The notes under the pieces were generated by a model. That model worked only from the letters and a program-made list of their open reading frames with translations. It was not told the DNA's origin and made no database searches. 64,000 bases of DNA from Campylobacter jejuni. Its GTDB lineage: Bacteria; Campylobacterota; Campylobacteria; Campylobacterales; Campylobacteraceae. The stretch is from NCBI GenBank assembly GCA_014305285.1, contig JACRSG010000004.1, positions 1 through 64,000 on the forward strand, written 5' to 3'. The translations under genes were made by a program, and so were the position numbers. This document shows, piece by piece, positions 48,466 to 58,176 of the stretch; position 1 is the stretch's first letter, and the number at the start of each line of letters is the position of its first letter.

Positions 48466-48489
48466 AAAGCTTGCCTTTTAAAAAATTAA

Positions 48490-48497
48490 TGTATAAT
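48490..48497 (+). promoter_or_regulatory. -10 promoter element of the MBL-fold hydrolase gene
   Basis: TGTATAAT, with the hexamer at 48492-48497, lies about 41 bp before the ATG. It is the only clear -10 on the plus side of the divergent nadE/hydrolase spacer. An AGAGGT ribosome site follows. Confidence 0.6.
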
Positions 48498-48538
48498 TAT
48501 ATTTATTTAAGGCAAATTTTTTGTTAAAGAGGTAAAAA

Positions 48539-49135
48539 ATGCAAATTATCAAACAAGATTGTGGAATTTATGAAACTAATTGTTATATTTTATTTACAAA
48601 AAAAGGTGAATTTATCATAGATCCAGGAGTTGATGCACTTTTATTTATCAAACAACATGTTAAAAATCCCCTAGCAATTTTAAATACTCATGGGCATTAT
48701 GATCATATTTGGGATAATGCCAAAGTTAAAAAAGAATACAATATCCCTATTTATATTCATAAAAATGATGCTTTTATGCTACATGATAATTTTAATCAAG
48801 GCTATGATTCTAGTGATGCAGATTTTTTAGTAGATAATGAAGATATTTTAAATATTTGCGGGGTTGATTTTAGATTTCATTTTCTACCAGGGCATACACC
48901 AGGCTGTACCATGATAGAAATTGTAGGTAAAAATATCATGTTTAGTGGAGATTTTTTATTTTATAGAAGCATAGGAAGATGGGATTTTCCTTATTCAGAT
49001 GCAAATTTAATGAAGCAAAGCTTAGAAAAAGTTATGACTTATAAAGAAGATTTCAAACTTTTACCCGGACACGGACAAGAAACTACTTTAAAAGAAGAGC
49101 AAGTCCATTTGCCCTCTTGGTTTAGATACTTCTAA
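48539..49135 (+). CDS. metallo-beta-lactamase-fold hydrolase (glyoxalase II-like)
   Basis: A 198-residue binuclear zinc hydrolase. The metal motif THGHYDH gives H51, H53, D55 and H56; H119 (LPGHTPGC), D138 (SGDFLF) and the late LPGHGQET complete the site. This size matches small glyoxalase II-like or persulfide/thioester hydrolases (YcbL type); the substrate is not determined by sequence. A small membrane gene follows at 12 bp. Confidence 0.9.
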   Translation: MQIIKQDCGIYETNCYILFTKKGEFIIDPGVDALLFIKQHVKNPLAILNTHGHYDHIWDNAKVKKEYNIPIYIHKNDAFMLHDNFNQGYDSSDADFLVDNEDILNICGVDFRFHFLPGHTPGCTMIEIVGKNIMFSGDFLFYRSIGRWDFPYSDANLMKQSLEKVMTYKEDFKLLPGHGQETTLKEEQVHLPSWFRYF

Positions 49136-49147
49136 GGTATATTTAAA

Positions 49148-49453
49148 ATGGAATTAGATCAAATTTTACTATATGCTTTTATTTTTTTAAATCTTTTTGC
49201 TCTCTTAGGTTTATTTTTAGGAAACAAAAAGAAAAATCAATTCAACGATAAAAAATTTTATAAAATCTGCCCATGTAAAAAAATGGCAGAAAATGGATCT
49301 TTAAGCACGATTTGTATTTATTCAGCTGTGGGAGGATTTTTTTATAGTGTATTGTCTATAGGTTTTATAGGATTTGATAATTGGACTTTAAATTTTATTT
49401 TTTTACTTACATTGTTAAGCGTTTTTTTAGGGTGGAAATTAAAACTTGATTAA
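49148..49453 (+). CDS. small hydrophobic membrane protein
   Basis: A 101-residue protein with three hydrophobic helices (about 6-25, 55-74, 77-97). A CPCKK motif follows the first helix on a short basic loop (KIYK-type segment), possibly a metal or redox site. No family recognised. It is co-transcribed with the hydrolase and ends just before a strong hairpin terminator. Confidence 0.72.
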   Translation: MELDQILLYAFIFLNLFALLGLFLGNKKKNQFNDKKFYKICPCKKMAENGSLSTICIYSAVGGFFYSVLSIGFIGFDNWTLNFIFLLTLLSVFLGWKLKLD

Positions 49454-49462
49454 AAAATATTT

Positions 49463-49495
49463 TTAAGAAAAATCTATTGATTTTTCTTAATTTTT
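49463..49495. terminator. bidirectional intrinsic terminator
   Basis: TTAAGAAAAATC (49463-49474) and GATTTTTCTTAA (49479-49490) form a perfect 12-bp stem with a 4-nt loop. TTTTT follows on the plus side; on the minus side the stem is followed by AAATATTTTTT. It serves the small membrane gene (plus) and the reductase gene (minus), whose stop codons flank it. Confidence 0.82.
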
Positions 49496-50273
49496 ATTTA
49501 AAAGTTGTTCCACCATCAACGATGAAAGTATGTCCTGTGACCCAGCTTGCTTTATTTGAGCATAAGAAAAGACAAGCACCGGCTAGATCTTCAGGCTGTC
49601 CCATGCGATTTAAAGGACTTAAATTTATAGTAGCCTGTTTTACTTCTTCATAATTTGTAAAAGCTCTCAAAGCATCAGTTTCAATAGGCCCACCACTTAC
49701 GACATTTACACGGATATTTTTTTCTCCAAGTTCAGTAGCTGCATATCTTGCCATAGCTTCTACAGCAGCTTTTGCTGTGCCATGGCCTGAATAATTTTCT
49801 ATATAAACTAAATTTCCCGTAGATGAAATAGAAATAATACTTCCACCCCCTACTTTTTCCATTCTTTTAGCCGATTCTTGTGCACCTACAACGAAGGCGT
49901 TAACTGTGGCTGTAAAGATATTATTAATTCCTTTTGGTTTCAACTTCATAAATTTAGTATAGCCACCTACAACCGCACGCCCTGAAATAATAGCATTTGA
50001 GATAAAATAATCCACTCTATCAAAATCCACATCAATTTTCTCAAAAAGTTCTTTATAAGTTTCAGGCTCTAAAATATTAAACTCATAAGCTCTAGCTTTG
50101 ATTTTATAATTTTTTTCCAAATCTTGCACCATTTCATCAGCAATTTGTGCATTGGAATTATAAGTAAAAGCTATATTTGCACCCACTTTAGCAAATTCAT
50201 AAACTATAGCCTTACCTATCCCGCGAGTTCCACCGCTGATTACTAAAGTTTTTCCTTGAAATTCTGTATTCAT
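49494..50273 (-). CDS. FabL-like enoyl-ACP reductase (SDR family)
   Basis: A 259-residue short-chain reductase. The cofactor motif is SGGTRGIG near residue 13. The catalytic pair Y161 and K168 is spaced Y-x6-K, as in enoyl-ACP reductases, not the Y-x3-K of ordinary SDRs. The stretch QESAKRMEKVGGGSIISIS and the later VSGGPIETDALRAF closely follow Bacillus FabL. This suggests a second, FabL-type enoyl reductase beside FabI; the true substrate is unproven. It shares one base with the dapA stop and is last in the murJ-to-here run. Confidence 0.8.
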   Translation of the reverse strand: MNTEFQGKTLVISGGTRGIGKAIVYEFAKVGANIAFTYNSNAQIADEMVQDLEKNYKIKARAYEFNILEPETYKELFEKIDVDFDRVDYFISNAIISGRAVVGGYTKFMKLKPKGINNIFTATVNAFVVGAQESAKRMEKVGGGSIISISSTGNLVYIENYSGHGTAKAAVEAMARYAATELGEKNIRVNVVSGGPIETDALRAFTNYEEVKQATINLSPLNRMGQPEDLAGACLFLCSNKASWVTGHTFIVDGGTTFK

Positions 50274-51169
50274 TAAAATCCTTTGATCTTATATTTTTTC
50301 ATCACTTCTTCAATTTTAGCGAAATTTTCCTTACTTGGAGGACAAAGAGGAAGTCTAAACTCGAAACTTTCTATCAATCCAGTTATATACATAGCCGTTT
50401 TAATAGGAATAGGATTACTTTCGCAAAATAAAATTTTATTGATATTATAAAGCTCGTCATTAATTTTTTTGGCTTCTTTATAATTTTCATCTAAAGCAAA
50501 ATGAGTTAAAGCACTAATCATATCAGGTAATAAATTGGAAGTTACTGAAATCACTCCCTTTCCGCCATTTGAAAGTATAGGATAATTGATCGCATCTTCT
50601 CCTGAAATAAGCATCATTCTAGGCTCATGTGCGAGTAAATCCACGCACTTATCGATATTTCCACTCGCTTCTTTTACTCCATAAATATTTTCACAATCTC
50701 TAAAAAGCTTGATGATAATATCTGTCGAAATTTCACAACCTGTTCTTCCTGGAACATTATATAAAAGTACAGGAATATCCACACTTTGTGCAATAGCCTT
50801 ATAATGCTCATAAAGTCCTTGTTGAGTAGGTTTATTATAATACGGTGCTACGCTTAAAATCCCATCGGCTCCATGCTCTTTAGCAAATTTAGCCAAACCC
50901 ACTGCCTCATGAGTTGCATTACTTCCCGCACCTGCTAAAACCTTAACTTTAGTTCCTTTACAAGTCTCAACGGCTATTTCTATGCAAGTTCTATGTTCTT
51001 CATGGGTTAAAGTTGCACTTTCTCCTGTTGTTCCTACTGGAACTACTGCATCGATGCCATTTTCTATTTGTCTTTTAATCAATCTTGCATAACTTTGCTC
51101 ATCAACTTTTCCATTTTTAAATGGTGTAATAAGAGCCGTCATTGCCCCAATGATAATATTTTTATCCAT
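50273..51169 (-). CDS. dapA: 4-hydroxy-tetrahydrodipicolinate synthase
   Basis: First enzyme of the lysine/diaminopimelate branch, needed for peptidoglycan crosslinks. The Schiff-base lysine is K166 in YGVKEASG; T47 and T48 (GTTGE) and Y137 (LYNVPGRTG) complete the site. Length is 298 residues. It overlaps the M16 protease gene by 8 bp. Confidence 0.97.
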   Translation of the reverse strand: MDKNIIIGAMTALITPFKNGKVDEQSYARLIKRQIENGIDAVVPVGTTGESATLTHEEHRTCIEIAVETCKGTKVKVLAGAGSNATHEAVGLAKFAKEHGADGILSVAPYYNKPTQQGLYEHYKAIAQSVDIPVLLYNVPGRTGCEISTDIIIKLFRDCENIYGVKEASGNIDKCVDLLAHEPRMMLISGEDAINYPILSNGGKGVISVTSNLLPDMISALTHFALDENYKEAKKINDELYNINKILFCESNPIPIKTAMYITGLIESFEFRLPLCPPSKENFAKIEEVMKKYKIKGF

Positions 51170-52412
51170 TTGAATCCTTTCTTAGAATTACCGTAGTTGA
51201 ATTTTCTTGAATAAAATATTTTTTAGCACAAGAAATCAAATCTTTTAATTCCAAATTTTGTATATCTTTCTCATAATTTAACAAAGGATTGATATCTCCT
51301 CTTGCTAGATATGAACCATAAATATTTGCCACTGCACTAGCATTATTAAGTGAGAAAATAAAATCACTCTTGACATTATTTTTCACTCTTTGCAAATCTT
51401 TTTGAGAAATTTTACCCATTTTAAGTTTATTAATGATTTTTAAAAGCTCTTTTTCTACTCTTTTTGTATCAACATTGAGATTACAATTGCAAATAAAAAT
51501 AAATAAATTTTCATCTATACAATCATTAACATAAGCATAATAATCATTGATTAAATTTAATTTATCAATCAAAATTTCACTCATTAAAGAACTTTTACCA
51601 CTCCCTAAAAGCTCAGCTAAAGCATTTAAAGCAGGTATATCTTTGTGCTTGAAATTTGGAATTTTATAAGCAAGAGCCAAAAGTTCAGTATCTGAATTTT
51701 TATGCAAATATATTCTTTTTGCTCCATCTTGCTTAGGCTCTTTTGTATGAATTTTAGGTATAGCCTTAGTGTTTTTAATCTTTTCAAAATGTTTTTTTGA
51801 AAGCTCAAAAACTTCTTTACTTTCTATATCACCACTTACAAGCAAAATCGCATTTTTAGGTTGATAATAAATGCTGTGAAATTCTTTAATATCCTCAATG
51901 CTCCAATTTTCTATATCTTTAAAAAAACCTATAGGAGTCCAATGATAAGGATGATACATAAAAGCATGATTAAAAAGCCTAAAATAAAGATATCCTAAAG
52001 GATTATTATCTGTTCTCCATCTACGCTCTTCTAAAACCACTGCTCTTTCAGGCTGAAATTCTTCATCTTTTAGATTTAAATTCGCCATAAGTTCAGCAAA
52101 AAGCCCCAAAGCTTTATCTAAATTTTTCTTCGCACATTTGATATAATAATGAGTATAGTCAAAACCTGTACTAGCATTATCTACACCACCAAAACCTTTA
52201 ACAATCTCATCAAATTCACCTGCTTTTAAATTTTTAGTACTTTTAAAATTTAAATGTTCTAGCATATGAGCTATGCCACTTTTTCCCATGATCTCATTTC
52301 TTGAACCCACTTTATAAAAAATATCAACACCAATCACATCGCTGTTTTTATTTACAGGTAAAGCATAAACTTCAAGCTTGTTTTTTAATTGAATTTTTTC
52401 ATAGCTAATCAT
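51162..52412 (-). CDS. M16 family zinc protease
   Basis: A 416-residue processing-peptidase-like protein. The inverted zinc motif HMLEH gives H49, E52 and H53, with the distal glutamate in VVLEERRW near residue 128. The second, inactive-type domain starts about 200. No signal peptide is evident, so it is probably cytoplasmic. Its substrate is unknown. It overlaps pyrD by 4 bp and dapA by 8 bp. Confidence 0.9.
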   Translation of the reverse strand: MISYEKIQLKNKLEVYALPVNKNSDVIGVDIFYKVGSRNEIMGKSGIAHMLEHLNFKSTKNLKAGEFDEIVKGFGGVDNASTGFDYTHYYIKCAKKNLDKALGLFAELMANLNLKDEEFQPERAVVLEERRWRTDNNPLGYLYFRLFNHAFMYHPYHWTPIGFFKDIENWSIEDIKEFHSIYYQPKNAILLVSGDIESKEVFELSKKHFEKIKNTKAIPKIHTKEPKQDGAKRIYLHKNSDTELLALAYKIPNFKHKDIPALNALAELLGSGKSSLMSEILIDKLNLINDYYAYVNDCIDENLFIFICNCNLNVDTKRVEKELLKIINKLKMGKISQKDLQRVKNNVKSDFIFSLNNASAVANIYGSYLARGDINPLLNYEKDIQNLELKDLISCAKKYFIQENSTTVILRKDSNG

Positions 52413-53467
52413 TTTAAATTTACCCCAACAGCTTCACTAATGTGCAAAAAACCATCTTTTCTTAAAAGCTCTATAAGATTTTGATTGATATTTTTTACCA
52501 AAGAAGGACCTTTAAAAATCAAAGCTGTATAAACTTGTACCAAATTAGCTCCATTTTTAATGCGCTCATAAGCAATATCAGCACTATCAATCCCTCCATT
52601 TGCAATAAGCAAGGTTTTGCCAAAAAGAATCTTAGCTACTTCTTTGAAAAAAATACCACTTTTTTCCGTAATAAGCCTTCCACTAATACCACCAAAAGTA
52701 CGATTATTACCTAATAAACTATAATCAACACTAGTATTGGCTAATATAAATCCATTTGCACCTTGTTTAATAGCATTTTCACATAAATTTAAAGCATCAT
52801 CTATTTTCATATCAGGAGCAATTTTTATCAAAATAGGTTTAGAAGTGATTTTTTTGACTTCTTCAAGTAAGGTATTTAAAAAATCATCATTTTGCAATTC
52901 TCTTAAATTTTGAGTATTAGGAGATGAGATATTAACGATAAAATAATCACATAAATCCTTAAAATCTCTAAATAAAGTAAAATAATCTTCTAAAGCTTTA
53001 TCATTTGGAGTGATTTTATTTTTCCCTATATTTACCCCTAAAGGTAAAACAAAAGGATAAGTTTTTGCAAGCCTTAAAGCGATCTTTTCAGCACCTTCGT
53101 TGTTAAAACCCATAGCATTTTGTATACTTTCTTGTTTTATAAGTCTAAACAGGCGTGGTTTTTCATTGCCTTCTTGAGGTTTTGGAGTAAAAGTTCCCAC
53201 TTCCAAAAAACCAAATCCTAAAGCACTCAAAGGTCTTATCATAGTGGCATTTTTATCAAAGCCTCCTGCTAAACCCACAGGATTATTAAAATCAAGTCCA
53301 AGTAAATTTTGCCTTAAACTCTCATCATCAACTATATATTTATGTGCTAAAAAACTTAAAGCCCCTGGAAAACTAGCATTTAAAGCTCTTAAGCTATATT
53401 CAACCAAAGCATGTGCATGCTCAGGATTTAACTTAAAAAGTAAAGGTTTTATTATTTCATAAGCCAT
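52409..53467 (-). CDS. pyrD: dihydroorotate dehydrogenase (quinone), class 2
   Basis: Membrane-associated flavoenzyme of pyrimidine synthesis using menaquinone. An N-terminal amphipathic extension (about 1-50) marks class 2. GLAGGFDKNA near 67, the MGFNNEG motif, NISSPNTQNLREL with the catalytic serine near 178, and late ANGGI and YTALIFKGP motifs are present. Length is 352 residues. It lies 31 bp downstream of msbA. Confidence 0.95.
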   Translation of the reverse strand: MAYEIIKPLLFKLNPEHAHALVEYSLRALNASFPGALSFLAHKYIVDDESLRQNLLGLDFNNPVGLAGGFDKNATMIRPLSALGFGFLEVGTFTPKPQEGNEKPRLFRLIKQESIQNAMGFNNEGAEKIALRLAKTYPFVLPLGVNIGKNKITPNDKALEDYFTLFRDFKDLCDYFIVNISSPNTQNLRELQNDDFLNTLLEEVKKITSKPILIKIAPDMKIDDALNLCENAIKQGANGFILANTSVDYSLLGNNRTFGGISGRLITEKSGIFFKEVAKILFGKTLLIANGGIDSADIAYERIKNGANLVQVYTALIFKGPSLVKNINQNLIELLRKDGFLHISEAVGVNLK

Positions 53468-53498
53468 TTTTTAATCCTTTTTGAAATTCTAACTAAAA

Positions 53499-55241
53499 TT
53501 AACTAAAGCTAGGCTTTGCTTTTTGTTTGCTTTTAAATTTTTGATACAAAGAACAAGTTTGTAAAAGATCTTCATCTTTACCTATTGCTAATACTTTGCC
53601 CTTATCCAATACTACTATTTTATCTGCATTTTCTATAGTGCTTAAACGATGTGCAACCACTAAAATCAATCTGTCTTGTTTTAAGTTTTCTATAGTTTTA
53701 ACTATTGCTTTTTCACTTTCGTTATCCAAAGCTGAAGTTGCTTCATCAAAAATAAGCACATCAGGATTTTTATATAAAGCTCTAGCGATTACTATTCTTT
53801 GTTTTTGTCCTCCACTTAAATTCTTGCCATGTTCTTTCACTTCAGCCCAAATTCCACCCATTTCTTTAACAAATTCATAAGCATTGGCCAATTTTAAAGC
53901 TTGAATGACTTTTTCTTCTTCTAACTCTTCGCTATAAGCAATATTTGCAGCAAAACTATCATTAAAAAGATAAATATTTTGCGTTACAAGTCCTATTTTA
54001 GCATGTAAACTTTCTATGGTAAAAGTGCTGATATCTTCTTGGTTGAATAAAATTTTACCTTTTTGCTTTTCATAAAAATACATCAAAAGATTGATAATAG
54101 AAGATTTACCACCCCCACTTATTCCTACAAGAGCAAGCATTTCTCCTTTAACAAAATCAAAATTTACACCTTTTAAGACGCTTTTATGTGGGTTTTCATA
54201 AGCAAACTCAACATTTTCAAAACTAATTTTTTCAATGTTTTTTAATTCTTTACTTCCACCTTTAATTTGAGGTTCTAAATCCAATAAATAAAAAGTTCTT
54301 TCACTTGCCACAACAGCACCTTGAAGTTTTCCATATAAAGAAGAAAGACGTTTTAAAGGAGTATATATTGCAAAAAGTGCTGAAACAAAGCTGATAAAAC
54401 TTCCCACACTCATAGAACCATTAATAACCTCTCTACCACCTACAATAATCACTACAGCAACCCCAACAGAACCCATCATATCCATCAAAGGGCTTGTAAG
54501 TGCGTCAATGCGTGCAGATTTTAGATTTAATTTACATAAAGTATCATTATGCTTAGCAAATTTATCGCTTTCTTTTTTTTCATTATCATTAGCCTTAATC
54601 AATTCAATATTTGAAAAAATTTCGCCTAAATAAGAAAGTAAATCCGAATTTGTCTCTTGTATATTTCTTGCATATTTTTTAAGCTTTTTAGCAAACCACA
54701 CCAAAGGAAAAATAGCTAAAGGTAAAATCACTAAAGCAAAAAAAGCTAAAGTAGGACTTTGGTATAAAACTACTAAAAGCAGTCCTATGGCAGTTAAAAG
54801 CTCTCTAAAAAAATCAGGAATAATATTTGATACTATGCTTTGAAGTGCATTAATATCATTAGTACAACGACTTACAAGTTCTCCGCTTTTGTAGCGTTTA
54901 AAAAAATCCATATCCAAGCGTAAAATATTTTTTAAAACCTTAGCACGCAATACCCTTAACATATCTGTTCCTATAAAAGAAACATAAAAACTTTGCAAAT
55001 AAGTTCCAAGATTTTTAAAAAAATACATCAATACTAACAAAAAAGGTATTGTATAAAGTAAAGCTTCATTTTTTTCAACGAAAATATAATTTAAAATAGG
55101 TTCTAAAGCATAAAAACTCCCAGCAGTTCCTCCACTTGCCAAAATCATACCAAAAATAGCTATAGCAAATTGTTTCCAATACCTTTTATAAAAGGGCTTG
55201 AAGCGTATTAAAACCTCTTTTAAATTCATCTCATTATGCAT
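53499..55241 (-). CDS. msbA: lipid A / glycolipid ABC exporter MsbA
   Basis: Homodimeric ABC exporter with six transmembrane helices (about 1-320) and a C-terminal ATPase domain: Walker A GISGGGKSS near residue 377, signature LSGGQKQR, Walker B VLIFDEATSALD, and the H-loop VAHRLST. Length is 580 residues. Linkage with murJ and the presence of lpxK and kdsB in the same window support a lipid A flipping role. Walker A has an unusual serine at the second position. It overlaps cysS by 8 bp. Confidence 0.9.
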   Translation of the reverse strand: MHNEMNLKEVLIRFKPFYKRYWKQFAIAIFGMILASGGTAGSFYALEPILNYIFVEKNEALLYTIPFLLVLMYFFKNLGTYLQSFYVSFIGTDMLRVLRAKVLKNILRLDMDFFKRYKSGELVSRCTNDINALQSIVSNIIPDFFRELLTAIGLLLVVLYQSPTLAFFALVILPLAIFPLVWFAKKLKKYARNIQETNSDLLSYLGEIFSNIELIKANDNEKKESDKFAKHNDTLCKLNLKSARIDALTSPLMDMMGSVGVAVVIIVGGREVINGSMSVGSFISFVSALFAIYTPLKRLSSLYGKLQGAVVASERTFYLLDLEPQIKGGSKELKNIEKISFENVEFAYENPHKSVLKGVNFDFVKGEMLALVGISGGGKSSIINLLMYFYEKQKGKILFNQEDISTFTIESLHAKIGLVTQNIYLFNDSFAANIAYSEELEEEKVIQALKLANAYEFVKEMGGIWAEVKEHGKNLSGGQKQRIVIARALYKNPDVLIFDEATSALDNESEKAIVKTIENLKQDRLILVVAHRLSTIENADKIVVLDKGKVLAIGKDEDLLQTCSLYQKFKSKQKAKPSFS

Positions 55242-56622
55242 TCATTTTCTCCCAAATTGTTCCATTTGGAGTATCTAAAAGAGTGATTTTTTTACTGCTT
55301 AATTGCTCCCTTATTGCATCAGCTGTATTAAAATCTTTGTTTTTCTTAGCCTCAGTTCTTTCTAAGATTAACTTTTCAATCTCTTCTCGTTCTTCTTTGC
55401 TTACACCCCATTGAAAATATAAAGTTGTGTCTATAAAACCAAAGCCAAAAATTTTAGCTAGTTCACTTAAAGCTTCTTTGATATTTTGTTTTAAAATTTT
55501 ATTTTTACTTTCTTTATCTAACTCTAAATTTGCATTTCCAATAAAATCATCTAAAAGAGCCAAAGCCTTAGAAATATTTAAATCATCCTTTAAAGTCTCT
55601 AAAATTTGCTTAGCAATCTCGCTCTTTATTTTAATATCATTTAAAACATCAAAATCAGAAATTTCGCCTAAATCCAATCTTTTTTTAAGACGATAAAATT
55701 TATCTAAACGCTTTTTAGCATTTTCTAAATCCGATAAAGAATAATTAAAATGGGATCTATAATGAGAGCTCAAAAGATAAAATCTCAAAGCCTCACCCAT
55801 AAATTCTTTTAAAGCATCTTTTATGAAAAAGCTATTGTTTAAACTTTTACTCATTTTTTCACCATCAATTTTTACAAAACCATTGTGAAGCCAAATATTT
55901 GCTAAATTTCTCTTGTATCCACAACGACATTGTACAGCTTCATTTTCGTGGTGAGGAAAAAACAAGTCTATCCCTCCAGCATGTATATCAAGAGTATTTT
56001 CAAAAATAGAATCAATCATAGCAACACATTCAGTATGCCAACCTGGACGCCCTTTTCCAAATTCACTTTGATAAAAATTTTCATCAAATTTCCAAAGCAC
56101 AAAATCACTTTCATTTCTTTTTTGTACTTCATTACTTAAACGAGAAATATTTTCTTCTAAATTGCGATTTGATAGGGTTAAATATTTTTCATCTTTGCTT
56201 GTGTCAAAATAAATACCATCTTCTAGAGTATAAACAAACCCATCCTTAGTAAGCTTTTTAATCAAATCAAGCATAGCTGCTATATAATGCGTTGCACGAG
56301 GCTTAAAATCAGGATCTAATACATTTAAAGTCCTCATATCCTCTTCATAACTTTTGATATAAAATTCCGTAATTTCTTCTAAGGTTTGACCACTTTGAGT
56401 CATTTTTTTTAAAATCTTATCATCAATATCTGTGTAATTTCTAACAAATTTTACCCTATTGCCATTGGCAAGTAAAACCCTACGCAAAAGATCAAAACAA
56501 ACACTACTTCTTGCATGTCCTAAATGTGCATTATTATAAACCGTAGGCCCACATAAATAAATGCTAATATCTTGTTTATCAAGTTTTATTTTCTCTTTTG
56601 TTACACTATCTAACAATCTCAT
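55234..56622 (-). CDS. cysS: cysteinyl-tRNA synthetase
   Basis: Class I synthetase with zinc-dependent cysteine selection. The HIGH motif is in CGPTVYNNAHLGHARS (residues 25-40), zinc ligands include the early Cys, WHTECV and HHENEA, and the KMSKSLNNS loop is near 259. Length is 462 residues. It overlaps murJ by 17 bp and msbA by 8 bp. Confidence 0.96.
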   Translation of the reverse strand: MRLLDSVTKEKIKLDKQDISIYLCGPTVYNNAHLGHARSSVCFDLLRRVLLANGNRVKFVRNYTDIDDKILKKMTQSGQTLEEITEFYIKSYEEDMRTLNVLDPDFKPRATHYIAAMLDLIKKLTKDGFVYTLEDGIYFDTSKDEKYLTLSNRNLEENISRLSNEVQKRNESDFVLWKFDENFYQSEFGKGRPGWHTECVAMIDSIFENTLDIHAGGIDLFFPHHENEAVQCRCGYKRNLANIWLHNGFVKIDGEKMSKSLNNSFFIKDALKEFMGEALRFYLLSSHYRSHFNYSLSDLENAKKRLDKFYRLKKRLDLGEISDFDVLNDIKIKSEIAKQILETLKDDLNISKALALLDDFIGNANLELDKESKNKILKQNIKEALSELAKIFGFGFIDTTLYFQWGVSKEEREEIEKLILERTEAKKNKDFNTADAIREQLSSKKITLLDTPNGTIWEKMNA

Positions 56623-58072
56623 TAAAAACTCCTTTAAAACTTGTAAAAATTCCTATAAAAAAACTTAAAATATAAGGTTTAATCAAAATAAGTAAAATTG
56701 TAAAAACAATCAAAGCAACTACAATCAACAAGCAAATTTTAATAGATATTAAAGCAAAAAATTTCTTAAAACCAAATTCTTTGATATTGGCTCCAAACAA
56801 ATAAAAAGCACTAATAGAACTTGAAAGTGCTACTGCAATAACTTTTAAACTTTCATCTTTAATCAAAAATATAAAAGCTATAGAACATAAAGCACTAATA
56901 AATAAAGATTTTACCGCGATCCAAGCTGCTGTTTTTTGTTTAAATTTTACATAAAGCCACAAGGAAAAAAGCTTTTGCAAGCCAAAAGGTAAAAGCCCTA
57001 TAAGATAAGCAATCAAAACATAAGCCGTAATCACACTGTCTTCATGAGTGAAATTTCCTCTTTCAAATAAAAGCTTTGAAATTTCTAAAGCAAACACAGA
57101 ACCTATAATGCTAGAAGCAATAAGCAAAATGCTTAAAAGCACTAATGCTCTTTGCATAAATTTTAAAGCTAAATTTTCCTGATCACTTTTCAAATGCTTT
57201 AAAATTTTTGGAAAAGAAACTTGAGTTAGGGCAATAGCAAAAAGTGCAAGAGGAAGTTGAAAGACACGATTTGCATAATAAAGATAAGAAATACTCCCAC
57301 TCATTAAAAAGCTAGCTATAGTCGTATCAAGCAATGAGCTAAATTGTGTCGCAGAAGAACCCAAAACTCCGTGAAAAAAATTACCATAAAAACCTTGTAA
57401 TTTCGCCTTGGCTTTTTTTAATTTTATACTTAAAGCCATAGAGCGAATTACAGGATTGTTTTTTAAAACAAGCAAATGTAAAATAAGCTGTGCCACTCCA
57501 CTTAAAACTGTTGCATAAGAAAAATAATAAAGTGTATTTTGCGGTGCATTTTTATCCACAAAAAAAGCAGCTATAACAATACTTAAATTAAATAATGCCG
57601 CAGAAAAAGAGGTAATGAAAAATTTTTGCCTATAATTTAAAATAGCTCCTAAAAAAGTAACTAAAAAAATAAAAAACAAATACCAAAAATTAATCGCCAC
57701 CAAAGGAGCCGCTAAAGCTATAGTATCTGCATTAAACCCAAAAGCAAAAAGCTTGGTAAAAAAAGAAGAAAAAAAACTTACTAAAAGACAAAATAAAAAA
57801 ACTATAAGACTAAATTGCATCATTACGCTGACGCAAAAAGCTCCTTTTTTTTTCGCTTTTACAAAATTAGGCAAAAAACTTTGTCCAAAAGCCCCTTCTG
57901 CAAAAATCCTTCTAAAAAAAGCAGGCATTTTTAAAGCCACAAAAAAAATATCGCTATAAAGCCCTGCTCCCAAAAAAAGTGCTATTAAAACATCTCTAGC
58001 AAACCCTAAAATTCTTGAAAATAAAATTCCTAAAGCATTGATAATAAAATTTTTAAATACTAAGCTCTTCAT
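56606..58072 (-). CDS. murJ: lipid II flippase MurJ
   Basis: A 488-residue polytopic MATE/MOP-superfamily protein with about 13-14 helices that moves lipid II to the periplasmic face. The N-terminal GILFSRILGFARDVLIALFLG and RRIFAEGAFGQSFLPNF segments are characteristic (formerly mviN). It heads a seven-gene minus-strand run and is divergent from the fapA-like gene over 104 bp. Confidence 0.95.
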   Translation of the reverse strand: MKSLVFKNFIINALGILFSRILGFARDVLIALFLGAGLYSDIFFVALKMPAFFRRIFAEGAFGQSFLPNFVKAKKKGAFCVSVMMQFSLIVFLFCLLVSFFSSFFTKLFAFGFNADTIALAAPLVAINFWYLFFIFLVTFLGAILNYRQKFFITSFSAALFNLSIVIAAFFVDKNAPQNTLYYFSYATVLSGVAQLILHLLVLKNNPVIRSMALSIKLKKAKAKLQGFYGNFFHGVLGSSATQFSSLLDTTIASFLMSGSISYLYYANRVFQLPLALFAIALTQVSFPKILKHLKSDQENLALKFMQRALVLLSILLIASSIIGSVFALEISKLLFERGNFTHEDSVITAYVLIAYLIGLLPFGLQKLFSLWLYVKFKQKTAAWIAVKSLFISALCSIAFIFLIKDESLKVIAVALSSSISAFYLFGANIKEFGFKKFFALISIKICLLIVVALIVFTILLILIKPYILSFFIGIFTSFKGVFNEIVR

Positions 58073-58138
58073 TAAATTTTTTCATAAATTTCAAAATATA
58101 AAGAGAACTATTTTAACTAAAATTGATTAAAAATTGAC

Positions 58139-58144
58139 TATAAT
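58139..58144 (+). promoter_or_regulatory. -10 element of the fapA-like gene
   Basis: TATAAT at 58139-58144, in the context TTGACTATAATTAC, lies 32 bp before the TTG start. It drives the plus-strand run ending with murF. Confidence 0.65.
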
Positions 58145-58176
58145 TACACTCTTAATTTTTTTACAAGGGGAAAGTT

